A stretch of 64,000 bases of DNA from Neisseria meningitidis (GCF_900638555.1 NZ_LR134525.1:1550001-1614000); one strand, 5' to 3'. Shown: positions 32,512-41,419, counted from the first letter of the stretch. Numbers and translations are program-made. The notes: generated by a model from the sequence alone, not told the origin.

Positions 32512-33477
32512 GTGAAACCGCGTTTTTATTGGGCAGCCTGCGCCGTCCTGCTGACCGCCTGTTCGCCCGAACCTGCCGCCGAAAAAACTGTATCCGCCGC
32601 ATCCGCATCTGCCGCCACACTGACCGTGCCGACCGCGCGGGGCGATGCCGTTGTGTCGAAGAATCCCGAACGCGTCGCCGTGTACGACTGGGCGGCGTTG
32701 GATACGCTGACCGAATTGGGTGTGAATGTGGGCGCAACCACCGCGCCGGTGCGCGTGGATTATTTGCAGCCTGCATTTGACAAGGCGGCAACGGTGGGGA
32801 CGCTGTTCGAGCCCGATTACGAAGCCCTGCACCGCTACAATCCTCAGCTTGTCATTACCGGCGGGCCGGGCGCGGAAGCGTATGAACAGTTGGCGAAAAA
32901 CGCGACCACCATAGATCTGACGGTGGACAACGGCAATATCCGCACCAGCGGCGAAAAGCAGATGGAGACCTTGGCGCGGATTTTCGGCAAGGAAGCGCGC
33001 GCGGCGGAATTGAAGGCGCAGATTGACGCGCTGTTCGCCCAAACGCGCGAAGCCGCCAAAGGCAAAGGACGCGGGCTGGTGCTGTCGGTTACGGGCAACA
33101 AGGTGTCCGCCTTCGGCACGCAGTCGCGGTTGGCAAGTTGGATACACGGCGACATCGGCCTACCGCCTGTAGACGAATCTTTACGCAACGAGGGGCACGG
33201 GCAGCCTGTTTCCTTCGAATACATCAAAGAGAAAAACCCCGATTGGATTTTCATCATCGACCGTACCGCCGCCATCGGGCAGGAAGGGCCGGCGGCTGTC
33301 GAAGTATTGGATAACGCGCTGGTACGCGGCACGAACGCTTGGAAGCGCAAGCAAATCATCGTCATGCCTGCCGCGAACTACATTGTCGCGGGCGGCTCGC
33401 GGCAGTTGATTCAGGCGGCGGAGCAGTTGAAGGAGGCGTTTGAAAAGGCAGAACCCGTTGCGGCGGGGAAAGAGTAG
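32512..33477 (+). CDS. fetB2: siderophore ABC transporter substrate-binding lipoprotein (FetB2-like)
   Basis: The 321-residue precursor begins with a lipoprotein signal at GTG 32512 (VKPRFYWAACAVLLTAC, Cys17), preceded by an AAAGGA site. The mature part is a class III (FhuD/BtuF-type) binding protein with VAVYDWAALDTLTELG and the helical-hinge layout. It would carry ferric siderophore from the outer membrane receptor to an inner membrane permease. No permease or ATPase follows; a cupin and a TonB-dependent receptor do, after a 1-kb repeat region. The name is from gene order in other Neisseria; the ligand is unknown. Confidence 0.85.
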   Translation: MKPRFYWAACAVLLTACSPEPAAEKTVSAASASAATLTVPTARGDAVVSKNPERVAVYDWAALDTLTELGVNVGATTAPVRVDYLQPAFDKAATVGTLFEPDYEALHRYNPQLVITGGPGAEAYEQLAKNATTIDLTVDNGNIRTSGEKQMETLARIFGKEARAAELKAQIDALFAQTREAAKGKGRGLVLSVTGNKVSAFGTQSRLASWIHGDIGLPPVDESLRNEGHGQPVSFEYIKEKNPDWIFIIDRTAAIGQEGPAAVEVLDNALVRGTNAWKRKQIIVMPAANYIVAGGSRQLIQAAEQLKEAFEKAEPVAAGKE

Positions 33478-33550
33478 GGAGTCGTCTGAAAACGGAGCTT
33501 CCGAAGGAAGCGGGGGTTTCTGCGAAGCTAAAGTGCGGTTTCAACGAATT

Positions 33551-33944
33551 GAAAAGCAGCCTGTATGTTGAAAATACCGCTCAAGCAAACCTACGGTTTG
33601 CCGCCCTCTCCCTAGCCCTCTCCCACAGGGAGAGGGGATTGGGGTGCAGGCTGTCTTTAAGCTTCAGGCGATTTTTAACTCTTGTTGAAGCTGCGATTTC
33701 AGAAGCTCCGTTTTAGCTTCGCAGAAACTCCGCTTCCTTCGAAAGCTCCGTTTTCAGACGACCTTTTGGAACACCACAGGCACACGCATCGAACGGCTGA
33801 ATCAAAGTTCAGACCGATGGCAGCCCGCACCCGAGTTTATGCGGCAAACAGCGAGGCTACGGCAACCCGTCCCCTCTCCCTGTGGGAGAGGGTTAGGGAG
33901 AGGGCAGTAAGCCGTAGGCTTACATCAAAGTCGATAACGCTTTC
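33551..33944. repeat. 394-bp direct repeat, copy A
   Basis: Copy A is nearly identical to copy B at 34045-34438, offset 494 bp. It contains a king3-type uptake signal variant (AAGCAGCCTGTA), CCCTCTCCC/GGGAGAGGG palindromes and a TTCAGACGACC mucDUS. Arms resembling GAAGCTCCGTTTT/AAAACGGAGCTTTC recur in both orientations, so long hairpins are possible. Short frames here (33682-34065, 34176-34538) are translated repeats. No gene lies in 33478-34513. Confidence 0.9.
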
Positions 33945-34044
33945 ACAAAGCCTGTGTGCACTGAAAACTGAAAGGTCGTCTGAAAACGGAGCTTTCGAAG
34001 GAAGCAGAGTTTCTGCGAAGCTAAAACCGAAGCTGCAAAAAATC

Positions 34045-34438
34045 GAAAAGCAGCCTGCACGTTGAAAATGCCGCCCAAGCAAACCTACGGTTTGCCGCCC
34101 TCTCCCTAGCCCTCTCCCACAGGGAGAGGGGATTGGGGTGCAGGCTGTCTTTAAGCTTCAGGCGATTTTTAACTCTTGTTGAAGCTGCGATTTCAGAAGC
34201 TCCGTTTTAGCTTCGCAGAAACTCCGCTTCCTTCGAAAGCTCCGTTTTCAGACGACCTTTTGGAACACCACAGGCACACGCATCGAACGGCTGAATCAAA
34301 GTTCAGACCGATGGCAGCCCGCACCCGAGTTTATGCGGCAAACAGCGAGGCTACGGCAACCCGTCCCCTCTCCCTGTGGGAGAGGGTTAGGGAGAGGGCG
34401 GTAAGCCGCAGGCTTGCATCAAAGTCGATAACGCTTTC
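34045..34438. repeat. 394-bp direct repeat, copy B
   Basis: Second copy of the repeat at 33551-33944. It has the perfect king3-type signal AAGCAGCCTGCA. A third, diverged partial copy lies at 37314-37516, beyond the TonB-dependent receptor gene. Confidence 0.9.
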
Positions 34439-34513
34439 GTTACAACTCCGCCCACTGAACGAAGCCAAAACGACAAACCGCATCGTAAACCACCCAACCC
34501 ATAGGAGAACCCC

Positions 34514-34837
34514 ATGCAAAACGAAACCATCAACCTGAAACAGCACCTTGCCGCCATCAAAGAATACTGGCAGCCCGAAATCATCAACCGCCACGGGTTC
34601 CAATTCCGTTTGGTCAAACTTTTGGGCGATTACGGCTGGCATACGCACGGATACAGCGACAAAGTGCTGTTTGCCGTGGAGGGCGACATGGCGGTGGACT
34701 TCGCCGACGGCGGCAGCATGACGATACGCGAGGGCGAGATGGCGGTCGTGCCGAAGTCGGTGTCGCACCGCCCGCGTTCGGAAAACGGCTGCTCGTTGGT
34801 GCTGATTGAGTTGTCCGACCCGTCCGAGGCCGTCTGA
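34514..34837 (+). CDS. cupin-domain protein
   Basis: The 107-residue protein is a single small cupin. The metal-ligand pattern is visible as WHTHGYSDKVLFAVEG (two His, then Glu) in motif 1 and VVPKSVSHRPRS (His) in motif 2. TATAGGAGAACC-type sequence supplies a good ribosome site. The role is unknown; its place between the binding protein and TonB-dependent receptor suggests a link to siderophore handling, such as ligand sensing or modification. A DUS overlaps the stop codon (GAGGCCGTCTGAAA). Confidence 0.82.
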   Translation: MQNETINLKQHLAAIKEYWQPEIINRHGFQFRLVKLLGDYGWHTHGYSDKVLFAVEGDMAVDFADGGSMTIREGEMAVVPKSVSHRPRSENGCSLVLIELSDPSEAV

Positions 34838-34950
34838 AAACGAAGTTTCCGAAGGAAGCTGAGTTTCTGCGAAGCTAAAAGCAGCCTGCACCTTCAATCA
34901 ATATGCCGAAAATACAACCCCACCGCACACCAACACACAAAGGAAATCCC

Positions 34951-37128
34951 ATGACACGCTTCAAATATTCCCTGCTGTTTGCCGCCCTGTTGCCCGTGTA
35001 CGCGCAGGCCGATGTTTCTGTTTCAGACGACCCCAAACCGCAGGAAAGCACTGAATTGCCGACCATCACCGTTACCGCCGACCGCACCGCGAGTTCCAAC
35101 GACGGCTACACTGTTTCCGGCACGCACACCCCGCTCGGGCTGCCCATGACCCTGCGCGAAATCCCGCAGAGCGTCAGCGTCATCACATCGCAACAAATGC
35201 GCGACCAAAACATCAAAGCGCTCGACCGCGCCCTGTTGCAGGCGACCGGCACCAGCCGCCAGATTTACGGCTCCGACCGCGCGGGCTACAACTACCTGTT
35301 CGCGCGCGGCAGCCGCATCGCCAACTACCAAATCAACGGCATCCCCGTTGCCGACGCGCTGGCCGATACGGGCAATGCCAACACCGCCGCCTATGAGCGC
35401 GTAGAAGTCGTGCGCGGCGTGGCGGGGCTGCTGGACGGCACGGGCGAGCCTTCCGCCACCGTCAATCTGGTGCGCAAACGCCCGACCCGCAAGCCATTGT
35501 TTGAAGTCCGCGCCGAAGCGGGCAACCGCAAACATTTCGGGCTGGGCGCGGACGTATCGGGCAGCCTGAATGCCGAAGGCGCGCTGCGCGGCCGCCTGGT
35601 TTCCACCTTCGGACGCGGCGACTCGTGGCGGCAGCGCGAACGCAGCCGCGATGCCGAACTCTACGGCATTTTGGAATACGACATCGCACCGCAAACCCGC
35701 GTCCACGCAGGCATGGACTACCAGCAGGCGAAAGAAACCGCCGACGCGCCGCTCAGCTACGCCGTGTACGACAGCCAAGGTTATGCCACCGCCTTCGGCC
35801 CGAAAGACAACCCCGCCACAAATTGGGCGAACAGCCGCCACCGTGCGCTCAACCTGTTCGCCGGCATCGAACACCGCTTCAGCCAAGACTGGAAACTCAA
35901 AGCCGAATACGACTACACCCGCAGCCGCTTCCGCCAGCCCTACGGCGTAGCAGGCGTGCTTTCCATCGACCACAACACCGCCGCCACCGACCTGATTCCC
36001 GGTTATTGGCACGCCGACCCGCGCACCCACAGCGCCAGCGTGTCATTGATCGGCAAATACCGCCTGTTCGGCCGCGAACACGATTTAATCGCGGGTATCA
36101 ACGGTTACAAATACGCCAGCAACAAATACGGCGAACGCAGCATCATCCCCAACGCCATTCCCAACGCCTACGAATTTTCCCGCACGGGTGCCTACCCGCA
36201 GCCTGCATCGTTTGCCCAAACCATCCCGCAATACGGCACCAGGCGGCAAATCGGCGGCTACCTCGCCACCCGTTTCCGCGCCGCCGACAACCTTTCGCTG
36301 ATACTCGGCGGCAGATACAGCCGTTACCGCACCGGCAGCTACGACAGCCGCACACAAGGCATGACCTATGTGTCCGCCAACCGTTTCACCCCCTACACAG
36401 GCATCGTGTTCGACCTGACCGGCAACCTGTCGCTTTACGGCTCGTACAGCAGCCTGTTCGTCCCGCAATCGCAAAAAGACGAACACGGCAGCTACCTGAA
36501 ACCCGTAACCGGCAACAATCTGGAAGCCGGCATCAAAGGCGAATGGCTTGAAGGCCGTCTGAACGCATCCGCCGCCGTGTACCGCGCCCGTAAAAACAAC
36601 CTCGCCACCGCAGCAGGACGCGACCCGAGCGGCAACACCTACTACCGCGCCGCCAACCAAGCCAAAACCCACGGCTGGGAAATCGAAGTCGGCGGCCGCA
36701 TCACGCCCGAATGGCAGATACAGGCAGGTTACAGCCAAAGCAAAACCCGCGACCAAGACGGCAGCCGCCTGAACCCCGACAGCGTACCCGAACGCAGCTT
36801 CAAACTCTTCACTGCCTACCACTTTGCCCCCGAAGCCCCCAGCGGCTGGACCATCGGCGCAGGCGTGCGCTGGCAGAGCGAAACCCACACCGACCCTGCC
36901 ACGCTCCGCATCCCCAACCCCGCCGCCAAAGCCCGCGCCGCCGACAACAGCCGCCAAAAAGCCTACGCCGTCGCCGACATCATGGCGCGTTACCGCTTCA
37001 ATCCGCGCGCCGAACTGTCGCTGAACGTGGACAATCTGTTCAACAAACACTACCGCACCCAGCCCGACCGCCACAGCTACGGCGCACTGCGGACAGTGAA
37101 CGCGGCGTTTACCTATCGGTTTAAATAA
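34951..37128 (+). CDS. tdfF: TonB-dependent siderophore receptor (TdfF-like)
   Basis: The 725-residue precursor starts at ATG 34951 after an AAAGGA site, with a signal peptide (MTRFKYSLLFAALLPVYAQA). TITVTAD and REIPQSVSVITSQQM mark the TonB box region and plug start; the plug continues to about residue 190 with YERVEVVRGVAGLLDGTGEP, and the rest is the beta-barrel ending FTYRFK with NVDNLFNKHYRTQ near the end. It resembles FhuE/pseudobactin-type ferric-siderophore receptors. The locus mpeR-fetB2-cupin-receptor matches the tdfF region known in Neisseria. Expression is probably iron-repressed, but I find no clear Fur box directly upstream. Confidence 0.88.
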   Translation: MTRFKYSLLFAALLPVYAQADVSVSDDPKPQESTELPTITVTADRTASSNDGYTVSGTHTPLGLPMTLREIPQSVSVITSQQMRDQNIKALDRALLQATGTSRQIYGSDRAGYNYLFARGSRIANYQINGIPVADALADTGNANTAAYERVEVVRGVAGLLDGTGEPSATVNLVRKRPTRKPLFEVRAEAGNRKHFGLGADVSGSLNAEGALRGRLVSTFGRGDSWRQRERSRDAELYGILEYDIAPQTRVHAGMDYQQAKETADAPLSYAVYDSQGYATAFGPKDNPATNWANSRHRALNLFAGIEHRFSQDWKLKAEYDYTRSRFRQPYGVAGVLSIDHNTAATDLIPGYWHADPRTHSASVSLIGKYRLFGREHDLIAGINGYKYASNKYGERSIIPNAIPNAYEFSRTGAYPQPASFAQTIPQYGTRRQIGGYLATRFRAADNLSLILGGRYSRYRTGSYDSRTQGMTYVSANRFTPYTGIVFDLTGNLSLYGSYSSLFVPQSQKDEHGSYLKPVTGNNLEAGIKGEWLEGRLNASAAVYRARKNNLATAAGRDPSGNTYYRAANQAKTHGWEIEVGGRITPEWQIQAGYSQSKTRDQDGSRLNPDSVPERSFKLFTAYHFAPEAPSGWTIGAGVRWQSETHTDPATLRIPNPAAKARAADNSRQKAYAVADIMARYRFNPRAELSLNVDNLFNKHYRTQPDRHSYGALRTVNAAFTYRFK

Positions 37129-37158
37129 GGTCGTCTGAAAACGGAGTTTCTGCGAAGC

Positions 37159-37313
37159 TATAGTGGATTAACAAAAACCAGTACGGTGTTGCCTCGCCTT
37201 AGCTCAAAGAGAACGATTCTCTAAGGTGCTCAAGCACCAAGTGAATCGGTTCCGTACTATTTGTACTGTCTGCGGCTTCGTCGCCTTGTCCTGATTTTTG
37301 TTAATCCACTATA
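37159..37313. repeat. CREE inserted in a king3-DUS repeat
   Basis: 155-bp full-length CREE with TA ends. The flanks (TGCGAAGCTA and AAAGCAGCCTGCAC) are joined without the element at 34869-34884, so an unoccupied version of the insertion site exists in the same window. Confidence 0.96.
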
Positions 37314-37516
37314 AAAGCAGCCTGCACATTGAAAATGCCGCCCAAGCAAACTTTCAGTTTGCCAGCCTCGTCCTAGCCCTCTCCCACGGGGAGAGGGGAT
37401 TGGGGTGCAGGCTGCCTTTAAGGTTCAGGCAAATTTTAACTTCGTTGATACCGCGCTTTAGCTTCGCAGAAGCTGCACTTTCAGACGACCTTTTGGAACA
37501 CCACAGGTACACGCAT
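37314..37516. repeat. diverged partial copy C of the fetB2-tdfF repeat
   Basis: Shares with copies A and B the AAGCAGCCTGCA start, the CCTAGCCCTCTCCCAC core and the GACGACCTTTTGGAACACCACAGG end. Together with copy B it flanks the cupin and receptor genes as a direct repeat. Confidence 0.8.
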
Positions 37517-37542
37517 TTAAGGAATGCCGTCTGAAGCCGCCT

Positions 37543-37866
37543 TCAATAACGCGCCATTTCCGCGTCAACCTCAACCGCCCACGCGTCGATGCCGCCCTGA
37601 AGGTTGTACAGGTTTTCAAAACCCGCGTCCGCCAGATACATCGCCGTATGCAGGCTGCGGATACCGTGATGGCAATACACCACAAGCGGCACATCGTCCG
37701 GCAACTCATTTTGCCGCAGCGGAATCAGATTCATCGGGATATGCAGCGCATCGGGCAGCGAACAAATCGCCGCTTCTTCATCCGTACGCACGTCCAACAA
37801 ACAAAACATCCGCCCTTCGTCCATCCACGCCTTCAATTCCGCCGACCCAAGTTGCACAATATCCAT
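37543..37866 (-). CDS. single-domain rhodanese-like sulfurtransferase
   Basis: The 107-residue protein is a lone rhodanese domain with the active-site loop VVYCHHGIRS (nucleophile Cys) and LLDVRTDEE near the N-terminus. It can move sulfane sulfur to thiol or cyanide acceptors in the cytoplasm. It is convergent with the receptor gene and followed, on the minus strand upstream, by the Pcm-like gene across a DUS pair (37893-37931), so it may be in the same direction transcript. Confidence 0.9.
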   Translation of the reverse strand: MDIVQLGSAELKAWMDEGRMFCLLDVRTDEEAAICSLPDALHIPMNLIPLRQNELPDDVPLVVYCHHGIRSLHTAMYLADAGFENLYNLQGGIDAWAVEVDAEMARY

Positions 37867-37945
37867 CGCAAAAATCCCAAAAAACCAAGCAAAATGCCGT
37901 CTGAAGCCCCAAATCCGCTTTCAGACGGCATGACCTGTCAACATC

Positions 37946-38602
37946 TTAAAAATCGAAACCGCCAAACGGATCGGTATCCTTATCGTCCAAATGCGCCACC
38001 AAAGTATCGAACAGCACCTTCTCTTCAAACACATCGCCCTTGCGCGTAATCAAAAGCGCGCGCTGAACAGGCTTGCGGCCTACGATAACCGCCATGCGTC
38101 CGCCATCTTTCAACTGTTCTTTCAACACTTCAGGCACAAGGTTTACCGCACCGCCGACATAAACCGCATCAAACGGCGCACCTGCGGAAAGTTCGGTCAA
38201 CCCGTTGTTTTGCACATAATCGATATTGTCCAAACCCAAGCCGTCCAACACCGCTTTGGCGCGGTTTTGCTGTTCGGCATCGAGGTCGTCCGAGACTACT
38301 TTGCCCGCCAATTTTGCCAAAAGCGCGGTCGCATAGCCCGAGCCCGTGCCGATTTCCAAAACCGTATCGTTTTTCGTCAGCTTCAAGCCCTGCGCCAGCC
38401 GCGCCACGACTTTCGGCTCCAGCATCTTATGCCCGTTGGCAAGCGGCAGTGCCATATCCGCATACGCCAAACCCTGCAAGTCCTCATCGACAAAAAGCTC
38501 GCGCGGAATCTCCGCCAAAGCGTCCAACACATCAAAATCCAATACATCCCAAGGACGGATTTGCTGTTCGACCATATTGAACCGCGCTTTTTCAAAATCC
38601 AT
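37946..38602 (-). CDS. protein-L-isoaspartate O-methyltransferase family protein
   Basis: The 218-residue protein has the Pcm-type fold: an N-terminal M-V-E-Q-Q-I-R-P element and the AdoMet loop VLEIGTGSGYATALLAKL (about residues 79-96). Pcm proper repairs isoaspartate in aged proteins, but this shorter beta-proteobacterial form lacks some substrate-loop features, so a related activity is possible. The rhodanese gene lies 80 bp away on the same strand. Confidence 0.88.
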   Translation of the reverse strand: MDFEKARFNMVEQQIRPWDVLDFDVLDALAEIPRELFVDEDLQGLAYADMALPLANGHKMLEPKVVARLAQGLKLTKNDTVLEIGTGSGYATALLAKLAGKVVSDDLDAEQQNRAKAVLDGLGLDNIDYVQNNGLTELSAGAPFDAVYVGGAVNLVPEVLKEQLKDGGRMAVIVGRKPVQRALLITRKGDVFEEKVLFDTLVAHLDDKDTDPFGGFDF

Positions 38603-38703
38603 TTAGTGCTCCGTCAAATAATTGTTTCAACAATGGCAGGCATTATAAAACCACACTCCCGCCGCGCCAACTTCGGCACGCGCCGCCCGCCCCTTTCCAT
38701 CAC

Positions 38704-39207
38704 TCAAGCCGCCTGACGCGAAGCCTCAAACCGCTTCTCCAAAATCTTCGCCAGTTCGCCCAAATACAAAGCATCTGTCTCATCAAACTGCGCCAAATAT
38801 TCGCTGTCCGCGTCCAACACGCCGATACAGCGGCCGTCTGAAAACAGCGGCACGACAATCTCCGAACGCGACAAAGACGAACAGGCAATATGGTCGGGAT
38901 GCGCGTCCACATCCCCGACGACCACCGTCCCGCCCTTCGCCCAAGCCTGACCGCACACCCCGCGACCGAACGGAATCCGCGTACACGCCAAAGGACCCTG
39001 AAACGGTGCCAAAACCAATTCGTCCGAACGCGTATCGACCAAATAAAAACCCACCCAAAACCAACCGAACGCCTCCTTCAAAACCGCCGCCGTGTTCGCC
39101 AAATTCGCCACCCAATCCGTCTCGTCCGCCACCACAGACTCAATCTGCGGCAACACCTCCCGATAAAGCGCGGCCTTGTCCGAAGCCGAAAAATGAAGCG
39201 CGTGCAT
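38704..39207 (-). CDS. msrC: free methionine-(R)-sulfoxide reductase (GAF domain)
   Basis: The 167-residue GAF-fold enzyme reduces free Met-R-SO. It shows FWVGFYLVD, the conserved Cys in CTRIPFGRGVCGQAW (two Cys) and HIACSSLSRSEIVVPL with the third Cys. This is the fRMsr/YebR family, whose meningococcal member has been crystallised. I chose ATG 39207 because an AGGAG site lies 5 bp upstream; the earlier in-frame ATG at 39231 has none. Confidence 0.93.
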   Translation of the reverse strand: MHALHFSASDKAALYREVLPQIESVVADETDWVANLANTAAVLKEAFGWFWVGFYLVDTRSDELVLAPFQGPLACTRIPFGRGVCGQAWAKGGTVVVGDVDAHPDHIACSSLSRSEIVVPLFSDGRCIGVLDADSEYLAQFDETDALYLGELAKILEKRFEASRQAA

Positions 39208-39390
39208 CACATCTCCTATAGTTGCATACATATCAGGCGGCCATTATAAAACAACCTGCCCGAAACAACATTCCAAACCGCCCCCGCAGCCGCCCGCCCC
39301 AAGTTGCGAACCCGCCGCATATCCACTAAACTTCACATTGCAACGCGCCACACGCGGCAGACAGAAAAAACACGACACGGAGCAAAAAAG

Positions 39391-40164
39391 ATGTATCACC
39401 AAATCGGAATGTGGGATCAAAAATGGGTCATCGGCAACTGGAAAATGAACGGCCGGCTCCAGAACAACAATTCGCTCATGCACCGCTTCCGCATCCTCCC
39501 CACCGCCGAACGCGTCCTCATCGGACTCGCCGCCCCGACCGTTTACCTGCTGCAACTGCACAACGCCATGCAAATCGTCTTAAACAACCGCATCCTCACC
39601 TGCGCCCAAGACGTGAGCCGCTTCCCCGACAACGGCGCGTACACCGGCGAAGTGTCCGCCGAAATGCTCGCCGACACCGGCACAGACATCGTCCTCATCG
39701 GACACTCCGAACGCAGCCTTTATTTCGGCGAAAAAAACGAAATCCAACGCCGCAAAATGGAAAACGTCCTCAACGTCGGACTCATCCCGTTATTGTGCGT
39801 CGGCGAAAGCCTCGAAGAGCGCGAAGCCGGCAAAGAACACGAAGTCATCGCCCATCAGCTTTCCATCCTGCAAGGACTGGACACCAAAAACATCGCCGTC
39901 GCCTACGAACCCGTCTGGGCGATCGGCACCGGCAAAGTCGCCACCGTCGAACAGATTGCCGATATGCACGCATTCATCTACAAAGAAATCTTGTCTTTGT
40001 GCGGAAGCGATGTTAAAATCCGCGTCCTTTACGGCGGAAGTGTGAAAGCGGACAACGCGGCCGACATCTTCGCAGTACCTTATGTGGACGGCGCACTCGT
40101 CGGCGGCGCGTCATTGTCGTACGACTCCTTTACCGCCATCATCAGTGCCGCACAAAATGCGTAG
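39391..40164 (+). CDS. tpiA: triosephosphate isomerase
   Basis: TpiA interconverts dihydroxyacetone phosphate and glyceraldehyde 3-phosphate. The TIM barrel motifs are GNWKMNG near the start, IGHSERS (catalytic His), [10 protein letters not shown] (catalytic Glu) and [11 protein letters not shown]. Two starts are possible: ATG 39391 has GGAG 8 bp upstream (257 residues), while ATG 39409 (251 residues) gives the usual family length but a weak site. secG starts 6 bp after the stop, a conserved pairing. Confidence 0.96.
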   Translation: MYHQIGMWDQKWVIGNWKMNGRLQNNNSLMHRFRILPTAERVLIGLAAPTVYLLQLHNAMQIVLNNRILTCAQDVSRFPDNGAYTGEVSAEMLADTGTDIVLIGHSERSLYFGEKNEIQRRKMENVLNVGLIPLLCVGESLEEREAGKEHEVIAHQLSILQGLDTKNIAVAYEPVWAIGTGKVATVEQIADMHAFIYKEILSLCGSDVKIRVLYGGSVKADNAADIFAVPYVDGALVGGASLSYDSFTAIISAAQNA

Positions 40165-40170
40165 AAAAAT

Positions 40171-40521
40171 ATGGAAGCCTTCAAAACCCTAATTTGGATT
40201 GTTAATATAATTTCCGCTTTGGCCGTCATCGTGTTAGTATTGCTCCAACACGGCAAAGGCGCGGATGCCGGCGCGACTTTCGGATCGGGAAGCGGCAGCG
40301 CGCAAGGCGTATTCGGCTCTGCCGGCAACGCTAACTTCCTCAGCCGCTCGACCGCCGTTGCAGCAACATTTTTCTTTGCAACCTGCATGGCTATGGTGTA
40401 TATTCACACCCACACGACAAAACACGGTTTGGACTTCAGCAACGTACAACAAACTCAGCAAGCACCCAAACCCGTAAGCAATACCGAACCTTCTGCCCCT
40501 GTTCCTCAGCAGCAGAAATAA
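40171..40521 (+). CDS. secG: preprotein translocase subunit SecG
   Basis: The 116-residue inner membrane protein has two transmembrane helices (about 5-25 and 58-76) joined by the conserved GADAGATFGSGSGSAQGVFG loop, followed by a polar Gln/Pro-rich tail. SecG is the accessory subunit of SecYEG. It is 6 bp after tpiA and directly upstream of tRNA-Leu, so the three probably share transcription. Confidence 0.96.
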   Translation: MEAFKTLIWIVNIISALAVIVLVLLQHGKGADAGATFGSGSGSAQGVFGSAGNANFLSRSTAVAATFFFATCMAMVYIHTHTTKHGLDFSNVQQTQQAPKPVSNTEPSAPVPQQQK

Positions 40522-40534
40522 CAGTTTTTCAAAT

Positions 40535-40620
40535 GCCGACATGGTGAAATTGGTAGACACGCTATCTTGAGGGGGTAGTGGCCGTAGGCTGTGCGAGTTC
40601 AAATCTCGCTGTCGGCACCA
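40535..40620 (+). tRNA. tRNA-Leu (anticodon GAG)
   Basis: The 86-nt class II tRNA has acceptor arms GCCGACA/TGTCGGC, an anticodon stem CTATC/GGTAG enclosing the loop TTGAGGG (anticodon GAG), a long variable arm around GGCCGTAGGCTGTGC-type sequence, a T-arm GAGTTCAAATCTC and an encoded CCA. It is followed by a terminator at 40627. Confidence 0.97.
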
Positions 40621-40626
40621 ACACAC

Positions 40627-40656
40627 AAAACGCTTAGAAATTCTAAGCGTTTTTTT
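40627..40656 (+). terminator. rho-independent terminator after tRNA-Leu
   Basis: AAAACGCTTAGAA (40627-40639) pairs with TTCTAAGCGTTTT (40641-40653) across one base, followed by more T. Confidence 0.93.
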
Positions 40657-40820
40657 CGTTTAATCCTGCCTGATGCCATCAACCAATCCCAATCAATACA
40701 AGGCTTTCAGGCTGATTGTTATCCTGCCGCCCCCCCTTCCTGACCGTACAATCCCGTCCAATCCGCCCTAATTGAACTAACCTGATTTTTTACGGCATCC
40801 GAAAATACCGCGAAAAATAC

Positions 40821-40889
40821 GTGAAAATAAAGCTGAACGACCACCAAATCAGGAATGCCAAGCGGGAAATAGCTTGCGGGGAATACTGA
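40821..40889 (+). pseudogene. integrase N-terminal remnant (tRNA-targeting type)
   Basis: From GTG 40821 a 22-codon frame reads KIKLNDHQIRNAK, which matches the start of DUF4102/P4-type integrases, then degenerates and stops. It lies 200 bp downstream of tRNA-Leu, where such integrases normally sit. I see no continuing catalytic domain. The assignment rests on a short match. Confidence 0.4.
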
Positions 40890-40964
40890 CGCACCGTAGG
40901 GAATGAGGGGGAAACCGTCCAAGATGCAGAGCGGTTTTTTTGGGTTTTTGGAAAAAACCTATAC

Positions 40965-41037
40965 TATAGTGGATTAAATTTAAACTGGTACGGCGTTGCC
41001 TCGCCTTGCCGTACCGGTTTAAATTTAATTCACTATA
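40965..41037. repeat. short CREE with internal deletion (73 bp)
   Basis: Both TATAGTGG/CACTATA ends are present, but the interior is reduced to a near-palindrome through GTACGGCGTTGCCTCGCCTTGCC. Compare the 71-bp copy at 62475-62545. Confidence 0.9.
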
Positions 41038-41059
41038 AAATAAGAAAAAGATAAAAAAT

Positions 41060-41102
41060 TGGTAACAAATGCGGTAACAAATGGTAACGAATCGGTAACA
41101 AC
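41060..41102. repeat. GGTAACAAAT-type short direct repeats
   Basis: Four spaced GGTAACAA-like units (GGTAACAAAT, GGTAACAAAT, GGTAACGAAT, GGTAACAACT). Clusters of this kind are common near phage and island attachment sites as integrase arm sites, which fits the integrase remnant at 40821, but no att duplication of the tRNA end was found. Confidence 0.55.
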
Positions 41103-41104
41103 TT

Positions 41105-41290
41105 TTGGGGTTTTCCGGTTTTTCACCGTCTTGGCAGTGGGAGCGTAGCGGAATGAAAAGCCAAAACGCACGGAACCGCGCCTATTTTGAGCAGGAATGG
41201 CGGTTAAACCACTTGGTTATATATGGGGGCATAGGAAGACAGCGAAACGCGCTAAAAACGCAATTTGAGCCATTAAAAGCGATTGATTAA
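41105..41290 (+). CDS. short hypothetical frame in the tRNA-Leu element
   Basis: The 61-codon frame (or 45 codons from ATG 41153) reads with a plausible mix but has no recognisable domain and no clear ribosome site. I list it because it lies in a gene-poor 800-bp stretch; it may be a remnant of the integrated element. Confidence 0.2.
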   Translation: MGFSGFSPSWQWERSGMKSQNARNRAYFEQEWRLNHLVIYGGIGRQRNALKTQFEPLKAID

Positions 41291-41362
41291 AAAATAATCA
41301 GGTTAGCCGCCAGTGTTTCAGGCGGCATAAACGGAGAAATTGCGGGGCATAAAAAAGGCAGC

Positions 41363-41390
41363 TTGCCGTGTTGTCTGTCTCTGGTATAAT
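41363..41390 (+). promoter_or_regulatory. promoter of the toxin-antitoxin pair
   Basis: TTGCCG at 41363-41368 and a perfect TATAAT at 41385-41390, 16 bp apart, 29 bp upstream of the toxin start. Confidence 0.6.
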
Positions 41391-41419
41391 TCCAAGTATC
41401 ACTAATCAACGGCTACACA

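Noticed and set aside
33682-34538. Two similar frames of 127 and 120 codons between fetB2 and the cupin gene
   Set aside because: Both are translations of the 394-bp direct repeat and end at unrelated points.
40719-40922. 67-codon hydrophobic frame on the minus strand behind tRNA-Leu
   Set aside because: It lies antisense to the integrase-like remnant and has no recognisable family.
40965-41037. Short palindromic element as an independent MITE family
   Set aside because: Its ends and remaining core match CREE, so it is an internally deleted copy.
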